64,000 bases of DNA. It comes from Aurelia coerulea (taxonomy: Eukaryota > Cnidaria > Scyphozoa > Semaeostomeae > Ulmaridae). The translations under genes were made by a program, and so were the position numbers. The notes below the pieces were generated by a model. That model was not told the DNA's origin, made no database searches, and saw only the letters and a program-made list of their open reading frames with translations. This document shows positions 31,153 to 41,820 of the stretch, piece by piece. Position 1 is the first letter of the stretch. The number at the start of each line of letters is the position of its first letter. The DNA lies in assembly GCA_039566865.1 (NCBI GenBank), contig CM076957.1:12781896-12845895 (forward strand), read 5' to 3'.

Positions 31153-32025
31153 CCCTATCCAGACTAGGCTTTTTGAAACTCTGGGGAGACTAGGGGGGGG
31201 GGGCACAAAGTGCCCCGCCTGGTTTTTCTCAGAATCGTAAGTGCTAGAGACTTGAAACTTGGCACAAGTAACAAACATGATAAGGCAAACAAGATGATGT
31301 GATTTGTTTTTGTTTATGTCACGTGATTAAGTGCTGACGTCAGCAAATGTTGCTAATTTGGGTGTAAAACCACATGTACTTTGTCGCGTTGCATCTCCAA
31401 ATTGATCAAACATATCGATGTGATATTTGAAACATAGAAGGATTATATCCTTGTAATTCTTATTTTGAAATTTTTGCTTTGTAACACTAATATTTTTGCT
31501 GATATCAGCATTTATTAATTTTGTACGAAAAAAAGTGCAATTTTTGTCTAAAATTGATTACAAATTACTTTTAAAAATAGCAAAAAATGCTAAATATACA
31601 TAAAAAGACCTGCTGCATCATATAATGTCACTCATTTTTCTAAAAATGAAGCATAACATGGTTTTTCGTCAGTACGCATGCGCAACAACAAATTGTTGAT
31701 GACGTCATCAAAAATCAATAAACTATATATCAAATGAAAGCTTGTTTCAAGGCGAGTTCAACAATGTTTGTCTCGTTGTCATAGAGCAAGTGGTTCCAAA
31801 GCAATGACTTAAAAGGTATTTATTTTGCGGAGCACTCAATTTAAAGTCATGTGTTGACCCCCGGAATCAGTGTCCAAATTTTTGAAATTGACATGAAAAG
31901 ATGTCGCATAGATAGAAACTAAAAGTCACAAAAAGCTAGACTATTCTAGAGATACTCGACGAGCTGTGTGGAAGAGTTTACTAGGGGGGGCACTTTGTGC
32001 CCCCCTCCCCCTAGTCTGGATAGGG
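31153..32025. mobile_element. piggyBac-like non-autonomous element (TTAA flanks)
   Basis: 873 bp between TTAA (31149-31152) and TTAA (32026-32029). Ends CCCTATCCAGACTAGG and complement. Just inside are subterminal GGGGGCACAAAGTGCCCC (left) and GGGGGCACTTTGTGCCCCCC (right). No transposase ORF. Confidence 0.85.
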
Positions 32026-32255
32026 TTAATTCATGGCTTCTTCTCATTTTTATACCATGCATAGTTTTCAAGAGAAATCCCAAACCGAGGGATGTATCAC
32101 GAGTGGAAATCTCGCACACCTTGCTCAGAAATCCAAAATCAAATCCGGAAATCTTTTCAAAGTTTTAAAAATCCACCAAATCCTTCTAAAAAACAGCATA
32201 TCCCGGAAATCCTGATGAAATCCTTAAAACCCTTAAGATTTTTTATGATTTTACA

Positions 32256-32357
32256 ATTTCCTGGATCCACCATTCCAACATTCCGTCCAGAGACATCGGG
32301 AGATCTCTTTCTCCCCAGCTCTCTTGACGGAATGATGGAATGGTGGATCCAGGAAAT
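32256..32357. repeat. Near-perfect hairpin
   Basis: Left arm 32256-32287 and right arm 32326-32357 are complementary (ATTTCCTGGATCCACCATTC...), with one mismatch in about 32 bp and a loop of about 38 nt. A second partial GGATCCAGG copy follows at 32360-32374. Confidence 0.8.
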
Positions 32358-32768
32358 GACGGATCCAGGAAGTACCATAAAGGGAATGGTATGACGGACT
32401 GAAGAGATAGACTTGGGCAAGTTACTGGTAGAATTAATTTTGCCGCACATTTCAGAAAATGGCAGAATGGATTACCCAACCTTTCTATTCGATGTCAACT
32501 TTAGGAGAAACAGACAGTCCTGAACAGGTGGGAAAGCTTCCTGTACAAAAATATAAGGCTAAACTTGTAGCAGGGATTATGTCCTTGTTATGACCTTGAA
32601 CTAACCTTTGAAGAAACTTACAAGGCTATCAGCAAGATTCCAAGTTACAACCAGTCTAGACCAAGGCTTCTACAAGGTTCCAAAAAGGCTAATTAGCATT
32701 TTTCGAGCTATTTACAAGGTTTCAGCAAGGCTTTTGTACGCTAGAACAAAGCTACATGGCCATAACTA

Positions 32769-33316
32769 CAGTGTGTCCCAAAAAAGTGTGCCCCGTTTGT
32801 CTGAAGATTGCGACAAAATGGCAAAAGATTCTCGCGAAACTTTTGCATGATGGTGTTCTTTAGATGTTCAATTCGGGGTTCAATTAGAATTTGCTACCAT
32901 CCCCGTGAAAATCTGTTGAAAAATGATGGAAATATGACCTGAAACCAGCGGTCGGCCATTTTGTCTTACTATTTTGCAGCGATAAATAGTTTCATGGATT
33001 GAAATAAAACAGTAATTCTGATCATCCTTAGAGAATTCCACTATTTCTGACCTCACAGAATTTATTTCTTACCTCACGTGAAAGATACTTATCACTGCAG
33101 AATAGTAAGACAAAATGGCCGACCGCTGGTTTCAGTCACCATGCAAATTTGGTCTTCTGAAGGTCTCCATCATTTTTGGAACGATTTTTACGGGCATGTT
33201 AGCAAATTTTAATTCAATATCCGAAGAGCAACATCTTGCAAACATTTGGCGAGAATCATGTTATGCTTTGTCACAATCTTCAGGCAAACGGGGCACAATT
33301 TTTTTGGGACACCCTG
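32769..33316. mobile_element. Palindromic mariner-type MITE
   Basis: Flanked by TA (32767-32768, 33317-33318). Ends CAGTGTGTCCCAAAAAA and complement CAGGGTGTCCCAAAAAAA. Inverted similarity extends for most of the 548 bp (for example GACAAAATGGCCGACCGC in the middle). Non-coding. Confidence 0.88.
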
Positions 33317-33318
33317 TA

Positions 33319-33810
33319 CAAGGCTTGTACACATGGCCTTGTATTTTCCTACAGGTTTGCACGATCAAAGTCACACACAATATAAGAAAACTTCAGTTTC
33401 AGTTTTCAGTTTTTCATTCTAAAATTCACACAACATACAACTTTCAATACAAAATACATTAAATACAATAATACAGATATAAAACAAACGCTACAAGCAC
33501 CTAAAATTAAACTAAGGAAGATAACATATGAAAACTGTATGAGGGGAATTCCTTAAAGGAGGAGCTCTCTCAGTAGATAGACTAATCGAGAAGAGAGCAC
33601 CCCCTATAAAAAAAATCCATATTTTCAGTAATCAGTACGATTCCAAAAGATGCGTTATGTGCAAGAGACCCAGAATAACCACAGTGACCCCAAGCCCACG
33701 GAGCCCACTCCAGGCAAAAATCCCAAATCCACAGCTGACGCCACGGAAGGGTTTGTACCAAGAACAGGCCCCAAAAGCAAGAGCCTACCAAAGCGTAATT
33801 TATATAAGTT
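33319..33810. other. AT-rich intergenic sequence
   Basis: Contains TTTTCAGTTT-type simple sequence (about 33388-33412). A short Pro/Lys-rich frame (33650-33832) is not recognised as a gene. Confidence 0.35.
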
Positions 33811-33950
33811 AATCCCACCTGAATCCACCTGAACCCAGCTGAATCCATCTGAACCCACCTGAACCCAGCTGAACCCATCTGAACCCAGCAGAGACCAACC
33901 TGACCCATCTGAACCCAGCTGAACCCATCTGAACCCAGCAGAGACCAACC
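33811..33950. repeat. 10-bp minisatellite, about 14 units (second locus)
   Basis: Same GAACCCAKCT units as at 24211-24319, including a duplicated block with AGAGACCAAC. The right flank (ACTCGATAGAAATTCCC) is shared with the first locus. Confidence 0.88.
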
Positions 33951-34027
33951 TGACTCGATAGAAATTCCCCAAGAGGTGGAGCGAAAACCCTTGCCAGGTG
34001 TGATGGAAACAAAAATACCACATAAAG

Positions 34028-34857
34028 CTACACGTGACTACTACTACAGCTACTACTACTTACAAAAAAAGAAGGAACATTACCTTAAAATGGGGACGTG
34101 GTGGTTGTGTGACTTACGGCTGAGTTTTAAATTCCTAATCAAACCGACCAGTTTGATGGATAAAGCGGAGAGTTAGCAAAAGTATATCTTTATTGATAAC
34201 ATCAGGAAAATCTTTATCACCATACAATAAAATCTGCATTAGAAAATCGTTTGGAAGATTGATATGTCCAAGTGGTCGTAATAAAGCAGAAACTCCAGCG
34301 AGAAGATCTCTACGTGGTACTTCAAATGAAGGACAGAGCAACAAGAAGTGTTCCGTATCCTCAATGCCATCGTTTGTGGGACACATTGGGTTAATAGTAT
34401 CTTTGAAATTGTGTTTGAATTTGTGAAAATTCAATTTACTGAGACCAACTCTTAGTTGGGTAAGATTCGATAGTCCTTTTGGGTCATGTATTCGAAAGAC
34501 AGATTTAGGGAGGGGACGAATCTTGGATAGCAGCTTTGTCTTAAAAGCAGCAATAGATGGTGCAAGTCTAATTTCTGGATCAAGCTTATTCCATTCAGAT
34601 AAGCAATGAGGATAGAAGCTAGATTGAAATTTTTCTGTCCTTGCCCTTATTCGCCCGATGGCATCCTGCTTGCGAAGAGAGTATCGCGACTGCCGCAGTG
34701 GTGGTATTGGATCCATAGTATATTCAGGAGTTAAATTATTTATGAACTTGTAGAATAGAATAAGGCGTCTGCTCCACCTACGGGAGCTCAACGACTCCCA
34801 GCCAAGCTCTGCATACAGCTTCTCTCTCGACGTACCCTTCCATGCTAGAACAATGTA
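34028..34857 (-). pseudogene. 5'-truncated LINE: RT C-terminal region
   Basis: Minus-strand frame 34135-34857: GTSREKLYAELGWESLSSRRWSRRL, LSEWNKLDPEIRLAPSIAAFK, INPMCPTNDGIEDTEHFLLLCPSF. It is open without stop, close to the copy at 27780-28497. The 3' tail on the left consists of GTA triplets (34035-34062). It was inserted into the segment that follows the minisatellite: flanking sequence resumes at 34858 (AACAATGTATCAAAAGAAG), matching 24391. Confidence 0.83.
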
Positions 34858-34910
34858 GAACAATGTATCAAAAGAAGTGGGTGATAAGCATAGTTAAACA
34901 TAGCCGTCAA

Positions 34911-35645
34911 ATCTTTTCTTTTGTCCAAGGCACCCGTGGGGCTCTGCTGCACGCTCTGATCAGATCGCATTTTCTCCTAAAATCAGGTGCCGTTTTGACC
35001 ACTCTCCGGAAAAAATCATTGCACGATCGGATAAATCGATTTTCATCAAAATTTCAATTGGAGAAGATTCTCCATGCTTTGGACCATAAGTGTTTTCAGT
35101 ATGGCTTTGCGATCACTAAAATTAGCAGAATTGTGGCATTTTTAAGCTCAAAGCAGTCATTCATCAATAATAGATTCGATAATTAGCAAAGAGAAGAGTG
35201 CAAAACTGAAAACCTGAAGAAGAACTAGTGCATACACATACCTCAAATGGTTTTAATAACAAGTATCCACTTTCTGCCTCGATTTACAGCCAGTTTCACC
35301 AGCAAGCAACACAGTCAACAAAAATGGGCGCGAGAACTTGGAGTGATCAGCAACAAGCCATCGTCGAATGACAACATCCCATTCCAATGAACAGAAATAT
35401 GAATAAATCAACGGTGAATAACGAATACATGAACTTGCCATGCTGAAGATTATGAGAGTAGATGTACGTCCAATCTGGCCCAGAAAGAACAATTTCGATA
35501 AACCATCTATGGAAAAACCGTGCCACCATTCCTTTATCCAACTGCAGCTATCATTGCCAGGTGGAAACCAGCAATAAAACTACCAAAATGATGTACGAAT
35601 TGATCGGTCACATCCCATCTTCTAGTGCAAAAAATGTCTGTCGTC
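34911..35645. other. Intergenic region, nothing recognised
   Basis: Short frames only, no domain signal and no clear repeat ends. Confidence 0.35.
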
Positions 35646-35873
35646 TTATGGTCTAGCAGCTTCATAAAACAGAACTTAAATGCTAGGTTTAATGTTCTTA
35701 CGAATATGAATGACAAGAAGAAATGTACATTTGATTTTCATAACGAGTAAAATAGATTAATCTTTTTGACATTTGAAATACTATTTATAGAAACTCCTCA
35801 TGTCAATTTCACACTTTGTGCTGATATCATAGAACATTTCTTATCTTTTAGAAGTCCTTCATAAGAAAATCAC
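35646..35873. repeat. Dispersed repeat, copy 1 left part (split by Gypsy)
   Basis: With 40696-41045 this forms one unit that matches the complement of 46325-46893. The Gypsy insertion lies at the join. Confidence 0.75.
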
Positions 35874-35878
35874 CCCTT

Positions 35879-36125
35879 TGTCATAATGTTGCAGTTTGCA
35901 AAAGATAAATGCAGTTTAACCTAAATAAGGCTTTAATCAAAACATCCTCGCTAGATACTAAAATCGAGCGACGCTCCAGTGCGCTAATGCGCCTAAACGC
36001 AAAACATAATAGGTCCTTTGTTTACGCTAACTCAATCAATTCAATGGTTTCTAAAGAACGTGTCAAATTCATAGAATGCAAAACAACGCTAGAAGCATAA
36101 ACAACAACAGATTAGTTTCACCACA
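35879..36125 (-). repeat. 3' LTR of the Gypsy element
   Basis: 247 bp, TGTCATAATG...TTTCACCACA on the plus strand. I see no difference from the other LTR. A target duplication CCCTT lies directly to the left. Confidence 0.93.
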
Positions 36126-36134
36126 TTCTCCCCC
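36126..36134 (-). promoter_or_regulatory. Polypurine tract of the Gypsy element
   Basis: GGGGGAGAA on the minus strand, directly upstream of the 3' LTR; the usual plus-strand primer position. Confidence 0.75.
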
Positions 36135-36145
36135 GATGGAGAAAG

Positions 36146-37204
36146 TCACTCATCATCTTGAATCCCGTATCTATCAGGCTTCTTGCGCAATCGAGTAGAA
36201 CGGCGAAGTTGCTGAACAGGTTCCATATTGCCATCAGCATTCTCAAAGATTGGGGTGGGAATTTGATCAGTATCTGATTGCTCGAGCTCAGCTACATTGT
36301 TTTCATGAAGCAGTTTTGTATTATCTCCAACTGTTGCATTCTCTGCATTCAAAGTACCTCTCGGGCAGGGTGCAAGGTCTGTGAGGGAAACTGATGATTC
36401 TTGGCCATCTTTATAGCGAATATGAGCATACGTTGGATTAGCATGAGTCAGCTCAACTTCTTCCACTAGATCATCCTGTTTACTGGAACGCACAAACTTT
36501 CTCAGAAGGACTGGACCTGGTGATAACCATGAGGTTAGGGATACTCCTTGACTGGATTTCCTTGGAAAGTTGAAGAATCTGTCATGTGGGGTTGTATTTG
36601 TGGCCGTTGAAAGTAAAGATCGAATTGAATGAAGTGCATCAGGTAAAACCCTCTCCCATTGCTCAACAGGTAGCTTAACAGAGGCCAAAGCAAGCCTCAC
36701 TGATTTCCACACAATACCATTGTATCTTTCTACTTGTGAGTTGCCGGTGGGATGATAGGGAGTGCTACGGCTGCTGGCAATACCTCTGCTTCTTAAATAG
36801 TTGATGAGTTCTTCAGACATGAAAGAAGATCCGCGATCAGAGTGAATGAATTCAGGCATCCCACAAAGGGAAAATAACACTTCCAAGCATTTTATAACTG
36901 TTTCAGTGGCAACATTAGGGCAGGGAATAGCAAAAGGGAACCGAGAGTATTCATCAACTACTGTGAGAAAGTACTTGTTCCTTGATGAAGATGGTAGGGG
37001 TCCCTTGAAGTCTATACTCAATCGCTCCATGGGACGCGTTGCTTTTACTAACTTACTGTTCTGGCTCTGATAAAACTTAGGCTTGAGCTCAGCACAAATC
37101 CGACAATTAGAGCATACATCTCGCACATCCTGAGTTGAAAATGGAAGGTTCTTGGCTTTCACAAAATGAAGAAGACGGGTGACACCCGGATGACATAGCT
37201 GAGC
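36146..37204 (-). CDS. Gypsy pol, integrase part
   Basis: The integrase follows directly after the TIR insertion: zinc finger CHPGVTRLLHF with C-x2-C in CSNCRIC, then the catalytic triad LSIDFKGPLP, FIHSDRGSSF and GNSQVERYNG (Glu). The C-terminal extension is acidic and Arg/Lys-rich to the stop at 36146, only 20 bp from the LTR. In the uninterrupted element it would be the last part of one polyprotein with 37802-40408. The frame extends to 37255 through the inserted element by chance. Confidence 0.9.
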   Translation of the reverse strand, partial: AQLCHPGVTRLLHFVKAKNLPFSTQDVRDVCSNCRICAELKPKFYQSQNSKLVKATRPMERLSIDFKGPLPSSSRNKYFLTVVDEYSRFPFAIPCPNVATETVIKCLEVLFSLCGMPEFIHSDRGSSFMSEELINYLRSRGIASSRSTPYHPTGNSQVERYNGIVWKSVRLALASVKLPVEQWERVLPDALHSIRSLLSTATNTTPHDRFFNFPRKSSQGVSLTSWLSPGPVLLRKFVRSSKQDDLVEEVELTHANPTYAHIRYKDGQESSVSLTDLAPCPRGTLNAENATVGDNTKLLHENNVAELEQSDTDQIPTPIFENADGNMEPVQQLRRSTRLRKKPDRYGIQDDE

Positions 37205-37801
37205 AAACAAGGGCAGATTTTGTAATACAATAGCATGAGTTGCTTTTGTTGACACCTCAATTCAAAGCGATTAGCGATCACAGACAAAGGATATTCTCTC
37301 AACCAGTAAATCAAAACAAACAAAGCCGCAAAAGTTTCTCTGAAACCAAGGTAGCTAGCGCGTTCGTTGTGCGTTCCAGAAATCATTTCTAAGTGCAAAG
37401 ATGAGCAAAATCGAAAGAAGGAGGATATATCTACACATCTCCCACGGGCATTTTATTTCTTTGGTCAAGATGCTGAGCAGTAAATGTTTTGATAACACCC
37501 AAAAAATAAGAGAATTGAATCGCCTCCCAAATGGCTTTTGAACCAAACAAATAAAATGCACGCGGCAGATGTGTAGATGCATCCTTCTTCTTTCAATCTA
37601 TGCTCATGTTTGCCCTTAAAACGAATTTCTGGAATGCACAACGAGCGCGCTAGCTACCTGGATTTCAGAGAAACTTTTGCGCCTTTGTTTGTTTTGATTT
37701 ACTGGATGAGAGAATTTCCTTTGTCTGTGATCGCTAATCGCTTTGAATTGAGGTGTTAACAAAAGCAATTCATGCTATTGCCTTACAAAATCTGCCCTTG
37801 T
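37205..37801. mobile_element. TIR element (~190-bp inverted ends, 9-bp target duplication) inside Gypsy pol
   Basis: 597 bp. The ends ACAAGGGCAGATTTTGTAA and complement begin inverted repeats of about 190 bp at roughly 90% identity (through AATTCAAAGCGATTAGCGAT and CTAGCGCG). Flanks are TAGCTGAGC on both sides (37196-37204, 37802-37810). The insertion separates the RNase H end (HAQL) from the integrase zinc finger (CHPG). Mutator-like by duplication size. Non-coding. Confidence 0.9.
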
Positions 37802-40408
37802 TAGCTGAGCATGGATTTCCTCCAGACTTGTCGAAACTGCAGCACAATGAGCACGAGTGAATGAATCTGGAACGACATTATCCTTTCCTTCCCGGTACTG
37901 GAAAGCATAACTGAATTCTGCAAGTTCGAGACGCCAAGACTGAATTTTGCTATTCTTGATCTTTGAACGTTTTCTGTTGTCAAACATGAAGGAAACAGAT
38001 TTTTGATCTGTTATCAGGATGAATTGCTGACGAGATAGTAAATGATTCCACTTTCTAACAGCTTCAATGATGGCTAGAGCTTCTTTCTCTACGGCTGGGT
38101 AACGACGTTCGGTAGCGGATAGCGTTTTAGACATAAATGCGACAGGTCTCCCATTCTGGTTCAGAGAAGCAGAAATTGCAACATCAGATGCATCGCATTC
38201 AACAACAAAAGGTATATCCTCATCAATCGGAGACAAGGCGACACGTGCAAGTTCGTCCTTCAGATCATTGAATGACGCAAGAGCTTCTTTGTCGAGAGGG
38301 AAAGATGTCGTGTCTGCCAATGGGCGAATCTTGTCTGAGAATTGTGGAATCCACTTGGCATAGTATGCAAACATCCCTAAAGCTCTACGTAATGAAGGAA
38401 CATTTGAAGGAGGCGGGTATTCCTGCAGAGGTTGCAATCTCTCAGGGTCTGGTTTGATGCTCTGGTGGCTAAGTCGGTACCCAAGTATATCGATAACGGG
38501 AACTGAATGAACGCTTTTCAATTCGTTGAGGGTTATGTTCCTTCGTTTGATCATTTCGAGGAAGGCAGCGACATTCCTGTCATGGTCAGCTTGGTCGACG
38601 CCAGCTACTGTGACATTGTCCAAGTAAGGGAAAGTATTCTTTAGACCTTCTTGAGTAACTACATTGTCTATGATTCTCTGAAAAGACGGTACTCCATTTG
38701 TGACTCCGAACGGCAATACAACAAACTCATACAAGTCACCAAGTGCTTCAAATGCAGTGAACTTTGTCTCGGACTCTCGAAGAGGTATTTGATGGTATGC
38801 ACTCTTTAGATCAAAAGTGGAAAACACTTTGTATTGGGATAGCTTATTGACCATATCTTCAATACGTGGCAGTGGATATGCGTCCAACTCTGTAAATAGA
38901 TTTATCGTCTGAGAATAGTCAATGCACATTCTCTTCTTATGGCGTTGAAGCTCGTCACGTGCAATCATGACCTGTGCTCGCCATGGTGAATCACTTCTCT
39001 TTATCAAGCCTTTTGCTAGTAATGATGAGATCTGATCTCGAATAAAAGCTCGATCATCCTTATTGAAGAATCTTGATTTCGTAGCAATAGGTTTTACATC
39101 ATTTGGAACGCTCTTAAACAAAGTGGGTGGGTCAAGAGCGGCTACATTGGCGTCAGTTTTCCGTTGAGGGAGAGGTTGCTTTGTATTGACAGTAGATACT
39201 ACTTTGGGGGCACTGCTTGTGACGACTAAGTCCTCTTTATTCCCTCCATAATGAAAAGTAAGATTCTTGTGCTGTTTCTGAAAATCATATCCGAGGATAA
39301 CATCACTGCAAAGGTTGTGTAGAATATCTAGTCTGACATCGTCATATCTCTTTCCTTTCAACTCTATTGTTACATTACACTTTCCAATTATTGGAGACTC
39401 CATGGATGTCTGTGCCATTGTTACCTTCCTGCTTGACGGATGGGCTGGAATTTGCAACTTTTTGAAAGCATCTTCACTGATAAAGTTATCAGAGCTGCAA
39501 GAATCAATTAAGGCGGTCATGCTGACTTTATCATTTATTTTGACCGAAATCGAAGCATGCTTAAGATCAGAGGGGCAAGCGGCTGTAATAGTACAGAGTG
39601 AAGGCTTATAAATGGCATTAACAGTGGCAGCTTTCTTTGTAGATTGGCATACTTTGGCAAAATGTCCTTTCTTTGAACAGTTATGGCAAACAGCGTCACG
39701 GGCAGGGCAAGAAGCACGGGTGGCATGAAGGAAGCCCCCACAAAAGTAGCAGGCCTTTTTTACAGGGGTTTGTTTTCTCACAGCAGCCAATGATTCTTGA
39801 TCTGGATTAATATGTGAACTAGACTGATCATTGGTAGAAGCAGCAGCAACATTACTGGGTACTAGTTGAGGGCTTTGTTGAATATATAATTCCGAGTTCT
39901 TCTGAGCTGTATGAAGAGTGCGTGCTATTTCGTAAGCCCTGTCCAACGATAACTCAGAATTTTCCAGAAGCCTTTGCCGAATATAATTAGATGTAAGCCC
40001 ATTGATGAAAGAATCCCTTATCATCTCAGATCGGTAAGTATCAGCGGTAACTGCAGCGAAACCACAATGCTTGCTTAATTTCTTTAGCTCTTCCAAAAAT
40101 TCGTCAAGGGATTCACCTGGCTGTTGTTTTCGCGTAGCAAGATCGTGGCGAGCAAAAATTTTGTTTGGTGTTTTCACATAGAGTCTTTCAAGTGTCTCAA
40201 TAACAGCATCATAGGTTGTGCATTCCTCGACATAATCAAAGACTTCTGCAGAAATGAAGTTAACAATGGAACGAAAACGATCAGGAGCTGTGTCTCCACA
40301 CTCCTCGATAAAGTTGTCAAAAGTTCTTTTCCAGTGTTTCCATTGTTTGGCAGCATTTGGAGAGTTAGGATCAAGATCCAGTCGTAATGGCTTCAACGCC
40401 TTGCTCAT
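37802..40408 (-). CDS. Gypsy gag-pol: capsid, zinc knuckles, protease, RT, RNase H
   Basis: ATG at 40408 (MSKALKPLRLDLDP; the ORF is open two codons further). Gag about residues 1-200; zinc knuckles CYFCGGFLHATRASC and CHNCSKKGHFAKVC (about 220-260); protease ALIDSCSSDNFI, with DSC in place of DSG/DTG; RT about 460-650 with STFDLKSAYHQIPL, LPFGVTNGVPSFQR and FPYLDNVTVAG, where the second catalytic Asp of YxDD is Asn; RNase H VVECDASDVAISASL to REGKDNVVPDSFTR. The frame ends 13 codons after HAQL, inside the inserted TIR element. Gag and pol share one frame without a shift. Apart from the insertion it looks intact. Confidence 0.92.
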
Positions 40409-40443
40409 CGTCAATATGATGTTTTTGATGTTTTTGATTAAAT

Positions 40444-40690
40444 TGTCATAATGTTGCAGTTTGCAAAAGATAAATGCAGTTTAACCTAAATAAGGCTTTA
40501 ATCAAAACATCCTCGCTAGATACTAAAATCGAGCGACGCTCCAGTGCGCTAATGCGCCTAAACGCAAAACATAATAGGTCCTTTGTTTACGCTAACTCAA
40601 TCAATTCAATGGTTTCTAAAGAACGTGTCAAATTCATAGAATGCAAAACAACGCTAGAAGCATAAACAACAACAGATTAGTTTCACCACA
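40444..40690 (-). repeat. 5' LTR of the Gypsy element
   Basis: 247 bp, same sequence as the 3' LTR. On the minus strand the adjacent leader begins ATTTAATCAAAAACATC, which has no TGG start, so an unusual primer is implied. Confidence 0.93.
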
Positions 40691-40695
40691 CCCTT

Positions 40696-41045
40696 CACGT
40701 TCAAGCAACACAGTAGCAGCAAAACAAAGTTGGGCAGTGTGCAAACTCATTCCCACTGATGGAAGCACAGCCCTATTTTTTGTAAGATTCTGCAACTTTA
40801 ATCCAATAAAGAAAGCTCATCAAAATCATAATTTTCTGAGTACAAAATGTTATGTAAGAGTTTCTTAAATTTTCCCTCAAATTTCTATCGGTGGTGTAGG
40901 ATCTCTGCTGGGATCTCCTGTGCCTTCAATGAAATTGTACAGCAAATTATGACATTATGCCATAGTACATAGATCACGTAGGAAATCTCATGCAAGAAAT
41001 TATCAAGTGGAAATTGAAATTAATTTGTTCCAGTTTCCAAGATGT
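40696..41045. repeat. Dispersed repeat, copy 1 right part
   Basis: Continues the unit begun at 35646; matches the complement of about 46325-46646. Confidence 0.75.
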
Positions 41046-41820
41046 GGTTTTATAAGAAACTAAGAATGTGAGCCAGTACTGAAAGTGTCTTAAAATTATC
41101 AGATTTTCAGTACTCAAAGTTTCTTACGAGTTTCTTAGAGCTTCCATAAAAATATCCAGATTCAATACCTGTACCCTTGTTAACATTTCAAAACAAGGTT
41201 TTTGAAGCTTTTCTAATGTTCAGACATTACTCAAGTACCTTCCAAGTAATACGATACAGGAAACAAGTAAACTAAAAGTAAAGTGAAAATATTTCAAGGA
41301 TTTCCTTTATCAAAATAAATAGCTAGTTTCTTAAGTTATATTTTCCCAGTACACGTATTTTTTATAAGAAACTAAGAATTTTGGCTAGTACTGAAAGTTT
41401 CTTAAAATTGTCAGATTTTGAGTACTCAGAGTTTCTTATGAGTTTCTTAGAGGTTCCATAACAATCTTCATGTTCACTACTTGTGCCCCCCCCCCCCTCC
41501 GTGAACATTTCAAAGCAACGTTTTTCAAGCCTTTCCAATGTTTAGATATTACTCAAGTACCTCACGAGTAATATGATACAGGAAACAAGTGAAAATAAAG
41601 TAATGAAATGTCAAGGATTTCCTTTAATAAAGTAAATAGTTTCTTAACTTTTATTCTCCCAGTACTGGAGTTTCTTAATTTTTTGGCGATCTGAGAGTTG
41701 AGTTTCTTTTAAGGAGTATCTTATAAAAAAATACGTGTACTGGAGTTTCTTATTTTTTGGCGATCTGAGAGTTGAGTTTCTTATGGGCAGTTTCTTATAA
41801 TAAAGAAATATGTGTATTAA
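41040..41820. mobile_element. TTATAAGAAACT-family TIR element (outer copy)
   Basis: Left end TTTTATAAGAAACTAAGAATG (41040), right end AGTTTCTTATAATAAAGAAA (about 41787-41810). A sister copy (41352-41737) is inserted inside it. Non-coding. Confidence 0.7.
41352..41737. mobile_element. TTATAAGAAACT-family TIR element (inner copy, TA target)
   Basis: Ends CACGTATTTTTTATAAGAAA and complement, flanked by TA (41350-41351, 41738-41739). It sits in CCCAG-TA-CTGG of the outer copy; its own interior keeps an uninterrupted CCCAGTACTGG near 41660. Confidence 0.82.

Larger units (their letters stand above)
35879..40690 (-). mobile_element. Young Gypsy retrotransposon with paired LTRs
   Basis: Two 247-bp LTRs (35879-36125, 40444-40690) read as identical, TG...CA ends, flanked by CCCTT (35874-35878, 40691-40695). 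Between them lies one gag-pol frame on the minus strand, interrupted only by a 597-bp TIR element. The insertion is recent. A paralogous empty site is present at about 46648. Confidence 0.95.

Noticed and set aside
36846..37070. Plus-strand frame inside the integrase
   Set aside because: Antisense shadow of a conserved coding region.
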